Notes: a model not told the origin generated them from the letters alone. A stretch of DNA of 64,000 bases from Kitagawia praeruptora (GCA_037693485.1 CM075353.1:58088501-58152500), one strand, 5' to 3'; shown: positions 11,660-24,986, numbered from the stretch's first letter. Numbers and translations are program-made.

Positions 11660-14600
11660 CAAACGAGTAATGAATAAAGCAAAAATAATTTTCTTATTCC
11701 AACGAGTCCAAAATGAAGTTTTAGTCAGTTCTAGGGGTGAAATGAGTCCAAAACAAAGCTACAAGTGGTTTCCCTGGTCAAACGAGTAATGAATAAAGCA
11801 AAATTAATTTTCTTGTCTCATTGAGTCCAAAATGAAGTTTTAGTGAGTTCTAGAGGTCAAATGAGTCAAAAACAAAGCTACAAGTGGTTTCCAAGGTCAA
11901 ACGAGTAATAAATAAAGCAAAATTAATTTTCTTGTTCCATTGAGTCCAAAATGAAGTTTTAGTGAGTTCTAGGGGTCAAATGAGTGAAAAATAAATCTAC
12001 AAGTGATTTTCAAGCTCAAACGAATAAAAAATGAAGCAAAATTTATTTTCATGTTCCAACGAGTCCAAAATGAAGTTTTAGTGAGTACTAAGGGTGAAAT
12101 GAGTCAAAAACAAATCTACAAGTGATTTTCAAGCTCAAACGAGTAATGAATAAAGCAAAATTAATTTTCTTGTTCCAACGAGTCCAAAATGAAGTTTTAG
12201 TGAGTTCTAGGGGTCAAATGAGTCAAAAACAAAGCTACAAGTGGTTTCCATGGTCAAACGAGTAATGAATAAAGCAAAATTAATTTTCTTGTTCCAACGA
12301 GTCCAAAATGAAGTTTTAGTAAGTTCTAGGGGTGAAATGAGTCAAAAACAAAGCTACAAGTGGTTTCCATGGTCAAACGAGTAATGAATAAAGCAAAATT
12401 AATTTTCTTGTTCCAACGAGTCCAAAATGAAGTTTTAGTGAGTTCTAGGGGTCAAATGAGTCAAAAACAAAGCTACAAGTGGTTTCCATGGTCAAACTAG
12501 TAATGAATAAAGCAAAATTAATTTTCTTGTTCCAACGAGTCCAAAATGAAGTTTTAGTCAGTTCTAGGGGTGAAATGAGTCAAAAACAAAGCTACAAGTG
12601 GTTTCCATGGTCAAACGAGTAATGAATAAAGCAAAATTAATTTTCTTGTTCCATTGAGTCCAAAATGAAATTTAGTGAGTTCTAGGGGTCAAATGAGTCA
12701 AAAACAAAGCTACAAATGGTTTCCATGGTCAAACGAGTAATAAATAAAGTAAAAATAATTTTCTTGTTTCATTGAGTCCAAAAAAAAGTTTTAGTGAGTT
12801 CAAGGGGTCAAATGAGTGAAAAACAAATCTACAAGTGATTTTCAAGCTCAAACGAATAAAAAATGAAGCAAAAATTTATTTGTTGTTCCAACGAGTCCAA
12901 AATGAAGTTTTAGTGAGTTCTAGGGGTGAAATGAGTCAAAAATAAATCTACAAGTGATTTCCAAGCTCAAACGAATCAAAAATGAAGCAAAATTAATTTT
13001 CTTGTTCCAACGAGTCCAAAATGAAGTTTTTGTGAGTTATAGGGGTGAAATGAGTCAAAAACAAATCTACAAGTGATTTTCAAGCTCAAACGAGTAATGA
13101 ATAAAGCAAAAATAATTTTCTTATTCCAACGAGTCCAAAATGAAGTTTTAGTCAGTTCTAGGGGTGAAATGAGTCCAAAACAAAGCTACAAGTGGTTTCC
13201 CTGGTCAAACGAGTAATGAATAAAGCAAAATTAATTTTCTTGTCCCATTGAGTCCAAAATGAAGTTTTAGTGAGTTCTAGAGGTCAAATGAGTCAAAAAC
13301 AAAGCTACAAGTGGTTTCCAAGGTCAAACGAGTAATAAATAAAGCAAAATTAATTTTCTTGTTCCATTGAGTCCAAAATGAAGTTTTAGTGAGTTCTAGG
13401 GGTCAAATGAGTGAAAAATAAATCTACAAGTGATTTTCAAGCTCAAACGAATAAAAAATGAAGCAAAATTTATTTTCATGTTCCAACGAGTCCAAAATGA
13501 AGTTTTAGTGAGTACTAAGGGTGAAATGAGTCAAAAACAAATCTACAAGTGATTTTCAAGCTCAAACGAGTAATGAATAAAGCAAAATTAATTTTCTTGT
13601 TCCAACGAGTCCAAAATGAAGTTTTAGTGAGTTCTAGGGGTCAAATGAGTCAAAAACAAAGCTACAAGTGGTTTCCATGGTCAAACGAGTAATGAATAAA
13701 GCAAAATTAATTTTCTTGTTCCAACGAGTCCAAAATGAAGTTTTAGTAAGTTCTAGGGGTGAAATGAGTCAAAAACAAAGCTACAAGTGGTTTCCATGGT
13801 CAAACGAGTAATGAATAAAGCAAAATTAATTTTCTTGTTCCATTGAGTCCAAAATGAAGTTTTAGTGAGTTCTAGGGGTCAAATGAGTCAAAAACAAAGC
13901 TACAAATGGTTTCCATGGTCAAACGAGTAATGAATAAAGTAAAATTAATTTTCTTGTTCCATTGAGTCCAAAATGAAGTTTTAGTGAGTTCTAGGGGTCA
14001 AATGAGTCAAAAACAAAGCTACAAATGGTTTCCATGGTCAAACGAGTAATAAAAAAAGTAAAAATAATTTTCTTGTTCCATTGAGTCCAAAAAAAAGTTT
14101 TAGTGAGTTCTAGGGGTCAAATGAGTGAAAAATAAATCTACAAGTGATTTTCAAGCTCAAACGAATAAAAAATGAAGCAAAATTTTTTTTCTTGTTCCAA
14201 CGAGTCCAAAATGAAGTTTTAGTGAGTTCTAGGGGTGAAATGAGTCAAAAATAAATCTACAAGTGATTTCCAAGCTCAAACGAATCAAAAATGAAGCAAA
14301 ATTAATTTTCTTGTTCCAACGAGTCCAAAATGAAGTTTTTGTGAGTTATAGGGGTGAAATGAGTCAAAAACAAATCTACAAGTGATTTTCAAGCTCAAAC
14401 GAGTAATGAATAAAGCAAAAATAATTTTCTTATTCCAACGAGTCCAAAATGAAGTTTTAGTCAGTTCTAGGGGTGAAATGAGTCCAAAACAAAGCTACAA
14501 GTGGTTTCCCTGGTCAAACGAGTAATGAATAAAGCAAAATTAATTTTCTTGTCTCATTGAGTCCAAAATGAAGTTTTAGTGAGTTCTAGAGGTCAAATGA

Positions 14601-15704
14601 GTCAAAAACAAAGCTACAAGTGGTTTCCAAGGTCAAACGAGTAATAAATAAAGCAAAATTAATTTTCTTGTTCCATTGAGTCCAAAATGAAGTTTTAGTG
14701 AGTTCTAGGGGTCAAATGAGTGAAAAATAAATCTACAAGTGATTTTCAAGCTCAAACGAATAAAAAATGAAGCAAAATTTATTTTCATGTTCCAACGAGT
14801 CCAAAATGAAGTTTTAGTGAGTACTAAGGGTGAAATGAGTCAAAAACAAATCAACAAGTGATTTTCAAGCTCAAACGAGTAATGAATAAAGCAAAATTAA
14901 TTTTCTTGTTCCAACGAGTCCAAAATGAAGTTTTAGTGAGTTCTAGGGGTCAAATGAGTCAAAAACAAAGTTACAAGTGGTTTCCATGGTCAAACGAGTA
15001 ATGAATAAAGCAAAATTAATTTTCTTGTTCCAACGAGTCAAAAATGAAGTTTTAGTAAGTTCTAGGGGTGAAATGAGTCAAAAACAAAGCTACAAGTGGT
15101 TTCCATGGTCAAACGAGTAATGAATAAAGCAAAATTAATTTTCTTGTTCCATTGAGTCCAAAATGAAGTTTTAGTGAGTTCTAGGGGTCAAATGGGTCAA
15201 AAACAAAGCTACAAATGGTTTCCATGGTCAAACGAGTAATAAATAAAGTAAAATTAATTTTCTTGTTCCATTGAGTCCAAAATGAAGTTTTAGTGAGTTC
15301 TAGGGGTCAAATGAGTCAAAAACAAAGCTACAAATGGTTTCCATGGTCAAACGAGTAATAAAAAAAGTAAAAATAATTTTCTTGTTCCATTGAGTCCAAA
15401 AAAAAGTTTTAGTGAGTTCTAGGGGTCAAATGAGTGAAAAATAAATCTACAAGTGATTTTCAAGCTCAAACGAATAAAAAATGAAGCAAAATTTTTTTTC
15501 TTGTTCCAACGAGTCCAAAATGAAGTTTTAGTGAGTTCTAGGGGTGAAATGAGTCAAAAATAAATCTACAAGTGATTTCCAAGCTCAAACGAATCAAAAA
15601 TGAAGCAAAATTAATTTTCTTGTTCCAACGAGTCCAAAATGAAGTTTTTGTGAGTTATAGGGGTGAAATGAGTCAAAAACAAATCTACAAGTGATTTTCA
15701 AGCT
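11660..15704. repeat. 34-monomer super-repeat, copy 2 (4045 bp)
   Basis: Repeats the 12 + 11 + 11 layout (11660-13086, 13087-14395, 14396-15704). Three independent markers lie exactly 4045 bp from their partners in copy 1: TCTCATTGAG (7771 to 11816), GAAATTTAG (8622 to 12667) and CAAACTAG (8446 to 12491). The last unit (14396-15704) carries its own variants (TCAACAAG at 14851, TCTCATTGAG at 14552) not seen in copy 1, so it changed after, or was replaced since, the duplication. Confidence 0.88.
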
Positions 15705-17013
15705 CAAACGAGTAATGAATAAAGCAAAAATAATTTTCTTATTCCAACGAGTCCAAAATGAAGTTTTAGTCAGTTCTAGGGGTGAAATGAGTCCAAAACA
15801 AAGCTACAAGTGGTTTCCCTGGTCAAACGAGTAATGAATAAAGCAAAATTAATTTTCTTGTCCCATTGAGTCCAAAATGAAGTTTTAGTGAGTTCTAGAG
15901 GTCAAATGAGTCAAAAACAAAGCTACAAGTGGTTTCCAAGGTCAAACGAGTAATAAATAAAGCAAAATTAATTTTCTTGTTCCATTGAGTCCAAAATGAA
16001 GTTTTAGTGAGTTCTAGGGGTCAAATGAGTGAAAAATAAATCTACAAGTGATTTTCAAGCTCAAACGAATAAAAAATGAAGCAAAATTTATTTTCATGTT
16101 CCAACGAGTCCAAAATGAAGTTTTAGTGAGTACTAAGGGTGAAATGAGTCAAAAACAAATCTACAAGTGATTTTCAAGCTCAAACGAGTAATGAATAAAG
16201 CAAAATTAATTTTCTTGTTCCAACGAGTCCAAAATGAAGTTTTAGTGAGTTCTAGGGGTCAAATGAGTCAAAAACAAAGCTACAAGTGGTTTCCATGGTC
16301 AAACGAGTAATGAATAAAGCAAAATTAATTTTCTTGTTCCAACGAGTCCAAAATGAAGTTTTAGTAAGTTCTAGGGGTGAAATGAGTCAAAAACAAAGCT
16401 ACAAGTGGTTTCCATGGTCAAACGAGTAATGAATAAAGCAAAATTAATTTTCTTGTTCCATTGAGTCCAAAATGAAGTTTTAGTGAGTTCTAGGGGTCAA
16501 ATGAGTCAAAAACAAAGCTACAAATGGTTTCCATGGTCAAACGAGTAATGAATAAAGTAAAATTAATTTTCTTGTTCCATTGAGTCCAAAATGAAGTTTT
16601 AGTGAGTTCTAGGGGTCAAATGAGTCAAAAACAAAGCTACAAATGGTTTCCATGGTCAAACGAGTAATAAAAAAAGTAAAAATAATTTTCTTGTTCCATT
16701 GAGTCCAAAAAAAAGTTTTAGTGAGTTCTAGGGGTCAAATGAGTGAAAAATAAATCTACAAGTGATTTTCAAGCTCAAACGAATAAAAAATGAAGCAAAA
16801 TTTTTTTTCTTGTTCCAACGAGTCCAAAATGAAGTTTTAGTGAGTTCTAGGGGTGAAATGAGTCAAAAATAAATCTACAAGTGATTTCCAAGCTCAAACG
16901 AATCAAAAATGAAGCAAAATTAATTTTCTTGTTCCAACGAGTCCAAAATGAAGTTTTTGTGAGTTATAGGGGTGAAATGAGTCAAAAACAAATCTACAAG
17001 TGATTTTCAAGCT
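15705..17013. repeat. 11-monomer HOR unit, 1309 bp
   Basis: Exactly 11 monomers between CTTATTC markers at 15738 and 17047. It reads TCCCATTGAG in monomer 2 and lacks the private variants found in the units on either side, so it forms the second half of a 22-monomer dimer with 14396-15704. Confidence 0.85.
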
Positions 17014-18322
17014 CAAACGAGTAATGAATAAAGCAAAAATAATTTTCTTATTCCAACGAGTCCAAAATGAAGTTTTAGTCAGTTCTAGGGGTGAAATGAG
17101 TCCAAAACAAAGCTACAAGTGGTTTCCCTGGTCAAACGAGTAATGAATAAAGCAAAATTAATTTTCTTGTCTCATTGAGTCCAAAATGAAGTTTTAGTGA
17201 GTTCTAGAGGTCAAATGAGTCAAAAACAAAGCTACAAGTGGTTTCCAAGGTCAAACGAGTAATAAATAAAGCAAAATTAATTTTCTTGTTCCATTGAGTC
17301 CAAAATGAAGTTTTAGTGAGTTCTAGGGGTCAAATGAGTGAAAAATAAATCTACAAGTGATTTTCAAGCTCAAACGAATAAAAAATGAAGCAAAATTTAT
17401 TTTCATGTTCCAACGAGTCCAAAATGAAGTTTTAGTGAGTACTAAGGGTGAAATGAGTCAAAAACAAATCAACAAGTGATTTTCAAGCTCAAACGAGTAA
17501 TGAATAAAGCAAAATTAATTTTCTTGTTCCAACGAGTCCAAAATGAAGTTTTAGTGAGTTCTAGGGGTCAAATGAGTCAAAAACAAAGTTACAAGTGGTT
17601 TCCATGGTCAAACGAGTAATGAATAAAGCAAAATTAATTTTCTTGTTCCAACGAGTCAAAAATGAAGTTTTAGTAAGTTCTAGGGGTGAAATGAGTCAAA
17701 AACAAAGCTACAAGTGGTTTCCATGGTCAAACGAGTAATGAATAAAGCAAAATTAATTTTCTTGTTCCATTGAGTCCAAAATGAAGTTTTAGTGAGTTCT
17801 AGGGGTCAAATGGGTCAAAAACAAAGCTACAAATGGTTTCCATGGTCAAACGAGTAATAAATAAAGTAAAATTAATTTTCTTGTTCCATTGAGTCCAAAA
17901 TGAAGTTTTAGTGAGTTCTAGGGGTCAAATGAGTCAAAAACAAAGCTACAAATGGTTTCCATGGTCAAACGAGTAATAAAAAAAGTAAAAATAATTTTCT
18001 TGTTCCATTGAGTCCAAAAAAAAGTTTTAGTGAGTTCTAGGGGTCAAATGAGTGAAAAATAAATCTACAAGTGATTTTCAAGCTCAAACGAATAAAAAAT
18101 GAAGCAAAAAATTTTTTCTTGTTCCAATGAGTCCAAAATGAAGTTTTAGTGAGTTCTAGGGGTGAAATGTGTCAAAAATAAATCTACAAGTGATTTCCAA
18201 GCTCAAACGAATCAAAAATGAAGCAAAATTAATTTTCTTGTTCCAACGAGTCCAAAATGAAGTTTTTGTGAGTTATAGGGGTGAAATGAGTCAAAAACAA
18301 ATCTACAAGTGATTTTCAAGCT
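17014..18322. repeat. 11-monomer HOR unit, copy of 14396-15704
   Basis: Shares private variants with the unit two positions upstream at a distance of 2618 bp (22 monomers): TCTCATTGAG (14552 and 17170) and TCAACAAG (14851 and 17469). The GTTACAAG, GAGTCAAAAATG and AAATGGGTCAAAA changes are also shared. The intervening unit lacks them. New changes appear at its right end (AAAAAATTTTTTC and CCAATGAG near 18108-18127). Confidence 0.85.
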
Positions 18323-20345
18323 CAAACGAGTAATGAATAAAGCAAAATTAATTTTCTTGTCCCATTGAGTCCAAAATGAAGTTTTAGTGAGTTCTAGAGG
18401 TCAAATGAGTCAAAAACAAAGCTACAAGTGGTTTCCAAGGTCAAACGAGTAATAAATAAAGCAAAATTAATTTTCTTGTTCCATTGAGTCCAAAATGAAG
18501 TTTTAGTGAGTTCTAGGGGTCAAATGAGTGAAAAATAAATCTACAAGTGATTTTCAAACTCAAACGAATAAAAAATGAAGCAAAATTTATTTTCATGTTC
18601 CAACGAGTCCAAAATGAAGTTTTAGTGAGTACTAAGGGTGAAATGAGTCAAAAACAAATCTACAAGTGATTTTCAAGCTCAAACGAGTAATGAATAAAGC
18701 AAAATTAATTTTCTTGTTCCAACGAGTCCAAAATGAAGTTTTAGTGAGTTCTAGGGGTCAAATGAGTCAAAAACAAAGCTACAAGTGGTTTCCATGGTCA
18801 AACGAGTAATGAATAAAGCAAAATTAATTTTCTTGTTCCAACGAGTCCAAAATGAAGTTTTAGTAAGTTCTAGGTGTGAAATGAGTCAAAAACAAAGCTA
18901 CAAGTGGTTTCCATGGTCAAACGAGTAATGAATAAAGCAAAATTAATTTTCTTGTTCCAACGAGTCCAAAATGAAGTTTTAGTAAGTTCTAGGGGTGAAA
19001 TGAGTCAAAAACAAAGCTACAAGTGGTTTCCCTGGTCAAACGAGTAATGAATAAAGCAAAATTAATTTTCTTGTTCCATTGAGTCCAAAATGAAGTTTTA
19101 GTGAGTTCTAGAGGTCAAATGAGTCAAAAACAAAGCTACAAGTGGTTTCCAAGGTCAAACGAGTAATAAATAAAGCAAAATTAATTTTCTTGTTCCATTG
19201 AGTCCAAAATGAAGTTTTAGTGAGTTCTAGGGGTCAAATGAGTGAAAAATAAATCTACAAGTGATTTTCAAGCTCAAACGAATAAAAAATGAAGCAAAAT
19301 TTATTTTCATGTTCCAACGAGTCCAAAATGAAGTTTTAGTGAGTACTAAGGGTGAAATGAGTCAAAAACAAATCTACAAGTGATTTTCAAGCTCAAACGA
19401 GTAATGAATAAAGCAAAATTAATTTTCTTGTTCCAACGAGTCCAAAATGAAGTTTTAGTGAGTTCTAGGGGTCAAATGAGTCAAAAACAAAGCTACAAGT
19501 GGTTTCCATGGTCAAACGAGTAATGAATAAAGCAAAATTAATTTTCTTGTTCCAACGAGTCCAAAATGAAGTTTTAGTAAGTTCTAGGTGTGAAATGAGT
19601 CAAAAACAAAGCTACAAGTGGTTTCCATGGTCAAACGAGTAATGAATAAAGCAAAATTAATTTTCTTGTTCCAACGAGTCCAAAATGAAGTTTTAGTAAG
19701 TTCTAGGGGTGAAATGAGTCAAAAACAAAGCTACAAGTGGTTTCCATGGTCAAACGAGTAATGAATAAAGCAAAATTAATTTTCTTGTTCCATTGAGTCC
19801 AAAATGAAGTTTTAGTGAGTTCTAGGGGTCAAATGAGTCAAAAACAAAGCTACAAATGGTTTCCATGGTCAAACGAGTAATGAATAAAGTAAAATTAATT
19901 TTCTTGTTCCATTGAGTCCAAAATGAAGTTTTAGTGAGTTCTAGGGGTCAAATGAGTCAAAAACAAAGCTACAAATGGTTTCCATGGTCAAACGAGTAAT
20001 AAAAAAAGTAAAAATAATTTTCTTGTTCCATTGAGTCCAAAAAAAAGTTTTAGTGGGTTCTAGGGGTCAAATGAGTGAAAAATAAATCTACAAGTGATTT
20101 TCAAGCTCAAACGAATAAAAAATGAAGCAAAATTTTTTTTCTTGTTCCAACGAGTCCAAAATGAAGTTTTAGTGAGTTCTAGGGGTGAAATGAGTCAAAA
20201 ATAAATCTACAAGTGATTTCCAAGCTCAAACGAATCAAAAATGAAGCAAAATTAATTTTCTTGTTCCAACGAGTCCAAAATGAAGTTTTTGTGAGTTATA
20301 GGGGTGAAATGAGTCAAAAACAAATCTACAAGTGATTTTCAAGCT
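18323..20345. repeat. Rearranged 17-monomer HOR block (2023 bp)
   Basis: Starts with an HOR monomer 2 (TCCCATTGAG) placed directly after monomer 11, so monomer 1 is missing. It then has two passes of a monomer 2-6 series. The variant TAGGTGTGAA occurs at 18871 and again at 19585, six monomers apart. The block ends in ordinary monomers 7-11 and carries TAGTGGGTTC at 20051. It is a recombinant of the standard 11-monomer unit. Confidence 0.8.
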
Positions 20346-22963
20346 CAAACGAGTAATGAATAAAGCAAAAATAATTTTCTTATTCCAACGAGTCCAAAAT
20401 GAAGTTTTAGTCAGTTCTAGGGGTGAAATGAGTCCAAAACAAAGCTACAAGTGGTTTCCCTGTTCAAACGAGTAATGAATAAAGCAAAATTAATTTTCTT
20501 GTCTCATTGAGTCCAAAATGAAGTTTTAGTGAGTTCTAGAGGTCAAATGAGTCAAAAACAAAGCTACAAGTGGTTTCCAAGGTCAAACGAGTAATAAATA
20601 AAGCAAAATTAATTTTCTTGTTCCATTGAGTCCAAAATGAAGTTTTAGTGAGTTCTAGGGGTCAAATGAGTGAAAAATAAATCTACAAGTGATTTTCAAG
20701 CTCAAACGAATAAAAAATGAAGCAAAATTTATTTTCATGTTCCAACGAGTCCAAAATGAAGTTTTAGTGAATACTAACGGTGAAATGAGTCAAAAACAAA
20801 TCTACAAGTGATTTTCAAGCTCAAACGAGTAATGAATAAAGCAAAATTAATTTTCTTGTTCCAACGAGTCCAAAATGAAGTTTTAGTGAGTTCTAGGGGT
20901 CAAATGAGTCAAAAACAAAGCTACAAGTGGTTTCCATGGTCAAACGAGTAATGAATAAAGCAAAATTAATTTTCTTGTTCCAACGAGTCCAAAATGAAGT
21001 TTTAGTAAGTTCTAGGGGTGAAATGAGTCAAAAACAAAGCTACAAGTGGTTTCCATGGTCAAACGAGTAATGAATAAAGCAAAATTAATTTTCTTGTTCC
21101 ATTGAGTCCAAAATGAAGTTTTAGTGAGTTCTAGGGGTCAAATGAGTGAAAAATAAATCTACAAGTGATTTTCAAGCTCAAACGAATAAAAAATGAAGCA
21201 AAATTTATTTTCATGTTCCAACGAGTCCAAAATGAAGTTTTAGTGAGTACTAAGGGTGAAATGAGTCAAAAACAAATCTACAAGTGATTTTCAAGCTCAA
21301 ACGAGTAATGAATAAAGCAAAATTAATTTTCTTGTTCCAACGAGTCCAAAATGAAGTTTTAGTGAGTTCTAGGGGTCAAATGAGTCAAAAACAAAGCTAC
21401 AAGTGGTTTCCATGGTCAAACGAGTAATGAATAAAGCAAAATTAATTTTCTTGTTCCAACGAGTCCAAAATGAAGTTTTAGTAAGTTCTAGGTGTGAGAT
21501 GAGTCAAAAACAAAGCTACAAGTGGTTTCCATGGTCAAACGAGTAATGAATAAAGCAAAATTAATTTTCTTGTTCCAACGAGTCCAAAATGAAGTTTTAG
21601 TAAGTTCTAGGGGTGAAATGAGTCAAAAACAAAGCTACAAGTGGTTTCCCTGGTCAAACGAGTAATGAATAAAGCAAAATTAATTTTCTTGTTCCATTGA
21701 GTCCAAAATGAAGTTTTAGTGAGTTCTAGAGGTCAAATGAGTCAAAAACAAAGCTACAAGTGGTTTCCAAGGTCAAACGAGTAATAAATAAAGCAAAATT
21801 AATTTTCTTGTTCCATTGAGTCCAAAATGAAGTTTTAGTGAGTTCTAGGGGTCAAATGAGTGAAAAATAAATCTACAAGTGATTTTCAAGCTCAAACGAA
21901 TAAAAAATGAAGCAAAATTTATTTTCATGTTCCAACGAGTCCAAAATGAAGTTTTAGTGAGTACTAAGGGTGAAATGAGTCAAAAACAAATCTACAAGTG
22001 ATTTTCAAGCTCAAACGAGTAATGAATAAAGCAAAATTAATTTTCTTGTTCCAACGAGTCCAAAATGAAGTTTTAGTGAGTTCTAGGGGTCAAATGAGTC
22101 AAAAACAAAGCTACAAGTGGTTTCCATGGTCAAACGAGTAATGAATAAAGCAAAATTAATTTTCTTGTTCCAACGAGTCCAAAATGAAGTTTTAGTAAGT
22201 TCTAGGTGTGAAATGAGTCAAAAACAAAGCTACAAGTGGTTTCCATGGTCAAACGAGTAATGAATAAAGCAAAATTAATTTTCTTGTTCCAACGAGTCCA
22301 AAATGAAGTTTTAGTAAGTTCTAGGGGTGAAATGAGTCAAAAACAAAGCTACAAGTGGTTTCCATGGTCAAACGAGTAATGAATAAAGCAAAATTAATTT
22401 TCTTGTTCCATTGAGTCCAAAATGAAGTTTTAGTGAGTTCTAGGGGTCAAATGAGTCAAAAACAAAGCTACAAATGGTTTCCATGGTCAAACGAGTAATG
22501 AATAAAGTAAAATTAATTTTCTTGTTCCATTGAGTCCAAAATGAAGTTTTAGTGAGTTCTAGGGGTCAAATGAGTCAAAAACAAAGCTACAAATGGTTTC
22601 CATGGTCAAACGAGTAATAAAAAAAGTAAAAATAATTTTCTTGTTCCATTGAGTCCAAAAAAAAGTTTTAGTGGGTTCTAGGGGTCAAATGAGTGAAAAA
22701 TAAATCTACAAGTGATTTTCAAGCTCAAACGAATAAAAAATGAAGCAAAATTTTTTTTCTTGTTCCAACGAGTCCAAAATGAAGTTTTAGTGAGTTCTAG
22801 GGGTGAAATGAGTCAAAAATAAATCTACAAGTGATTTCCAAGCTCAAACGAATCAAAAATGAAGCAAAATTAATTTTCTTGTTCCAACGAGTCCAAAATG
22901 AAGTTTTTGTGAGTTATAGGGGTGAAATGAGTCAAAAACAAATCTACAAGTGATTTTCAAGCT
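20346..22963. repeat. 22-monomer HOR block (2618 bp)
   Basis: Lies between CTTATTC markers at 20379 and 22997. Private variants match the previous block at a shift of exactly 2618 bp: TAGGTGTG (18871 to 21489 and 19585 to 22203) and TAGTGGG (20051 to 22669). The duplicated core is about 18442-20345 against 21060-22963. Near 21060-21178 a hybrid monomer joins a monomer-7 head to a monomer-3 tail, marking an exchange point. Confidence 0.85.
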
Positions 22964-24272
22964 CAAACGAGTAATGAATAAAGCAAAAATAATTTTCTTA
23001 TTCCAACGAGTCCAAAATGAAGTTTTAGTCAGTTCTAGGGGTGAAATGAGTCCAAAACAAAGCTACAAGTGGTTTCCCTGGTCAAACGAGTAATGAATAA
23101 AGCAAAATTAATTTTCTTGTCTCATTGAGTCCAAAATGAAGTTTTAGTGAGTTCTAGAGGTCAAATGAGTCAAAAACAAAGCTACAAGTGGTTTCCAAGG
23201 TCAAACGAGTAATAAATAAAGCAAAATTAATTTTCTTGTTCCATTGAGTCCAAAATGAAGTTTTAGTGAGTTCTAGGGGTCAAATGAGTGAAAAATAAAT
23301 CTACAAGTGATTTTCAAGCTCAAACGAATAAAAAATGAAGCAAAATTTATTTTCATGTTCCAACGAGTCCAAAATGAAGTTTTAGTGAGTACTAAGGGTG
23401 AAATGAGTCAAAAACAAATCTACAAGTGATTTTCAAGCTCAAACGAGTAATGAATAAAGCAAAATTAATTTTCTTGTTCCAACGAGTCCAAAATGAAGTT
23501 TTAGTGAGTTCTAGGGGTCAAATGAGTCAAAAACAAAGCTACAAGTGGTTTCCATGGTCAAACGAGTAATGAATAAAGCAAAATTAATTTTCTTGTTCCA
23601 ACGAGTCCAAAATGAAGTTTTAGTAAGTTCTAGGGGTGAAATGAGTCAAAAACAAAGCTACAAGTGGTTTCCATGGTCAAACGAGTAATGAATAAAGCAA
23701 AATTAATTTTCTTGTTCCATTGAGTCCAAAATGAAGTTTTAGTGAGTTCTAGGGGTCAAATGAGTCAAAAACAAAGCTACAAATGGTTTCCATGGTCAAA
23801 CGAGTAATAAATAAAGTAAAATTAATTTTCTTGTTCCATTGAGTCCAAAATGAAGTTTTAGTGAGTTCTAGGGGTCAAATGAGTCAAAAACAAAGCTACA
23901 AATGGTTTCCATGGTCAAACGAGTAATAAAAAAAGTAAAAATAATTTTCTTGTTCCATTGAGTCCAAAAAAAAGTTTTAGTGAGTTCTAGGGGTCAAATG
24001 AGTGAAAAATAAATCTACAAGTGATTTTCAAGCTCAAACGAATAAAAAATGAAGCAAAAAATTTTTTCTTGTTCCAATGAGTCCAAAATGAAGTTTTAGT
24101 GAGTTCTAGGGGTGAAATGAGTCAAAAATAAATCTACAAGTGATTTCCAAGCTCAAACGAATAAAAAATGAAGCAAAATTAATTTTCTTGTTCCAACGAG
24201 TCCAAAATGAAGTTTTTGTGAGTTATAGGGGTGAAATGAGTCAAAAACAAATCTACAAGTGATTTTCAAGCT
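22964..24272. repeat. 11-monomer HOR unit, 1309 bp
   Basis: Exactly 11 monomers between CTTATTC markers at 22997 and 24306. It shares the AAAAAATTTTTTC and CCAATGAG changes with the right end of 17014-18322 (here near 24057-24080), linking these two units by descent. Confidence 0.85.
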
Positions 24273-24986
24273 CAAACGAGTAATGAATAAAGCAAAATTA
24301 ATTTTCTTATTCCAACGAGTCCAAAATGAAGTTTAAGTCAGTTCTAGGGGTGAAATGAGTCCAAAACAAAGCTACAAGTGGTTTCCCTGGTCAAACGAGT
24401 AATGAATAAAACAAAATTAATTTTCTTGTTCCATTGAGTCCAAAATGAAGTTTTAGTGAGTTCTAGGGGTCGAATGAGTAAAAAACAAAGCTACAAGTGG
24501 TTTCCAAGGTCAAACGAGTAATAAATAAAGCAAAATTAATTTTCTTGTTCCATTGAGTCCAAAATGAAGTTTTAGTGAGTTCTAGGGGTCAAATGAGTGA
24601 AAAATAAATCTACAAGTGATTTTCAAGCTCAAACGAATAAAAAATGAAGCAAAATTTATTTTCTTGTTCCAACGAGTCCAAAATGAAGTTTTAGTGAGTA
24701 CTAGGGGTGAAATGAGTCAAAAACAAATCTACAAGTGATTTTCAAGCTCAAACGAGTAATGAATAAAGCAAAATTAATTTTCTTGTTCCAACGAGTCTAA
24801 AATGAAGTTTTAGTGAGTTCTAGGGGTCAAATGAGTCAAAAACAAAGCTACAAGTGGTTTCCATGGTCAAACGAGTAATGAATAAAGCAAAAATAATTTT
24901 CTTGTTCCAACGAGTCCAAAATGAAGTTTTAGTAAGTTCTAGGGGTGAAATGAGTCAAAAACAAAGCTACAAGTGGTTTCCATGGT
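24273..24986. repeat. Truncated 11-monomer HOR unit
   Basis: Six monomers that follow the standard order 1-6, with small changes (AATAAAACAAAATT, GGTCGAATGAG, GAGTCTAAAATG). After this the array switches to a different HOR family. Confidence 0.7.
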
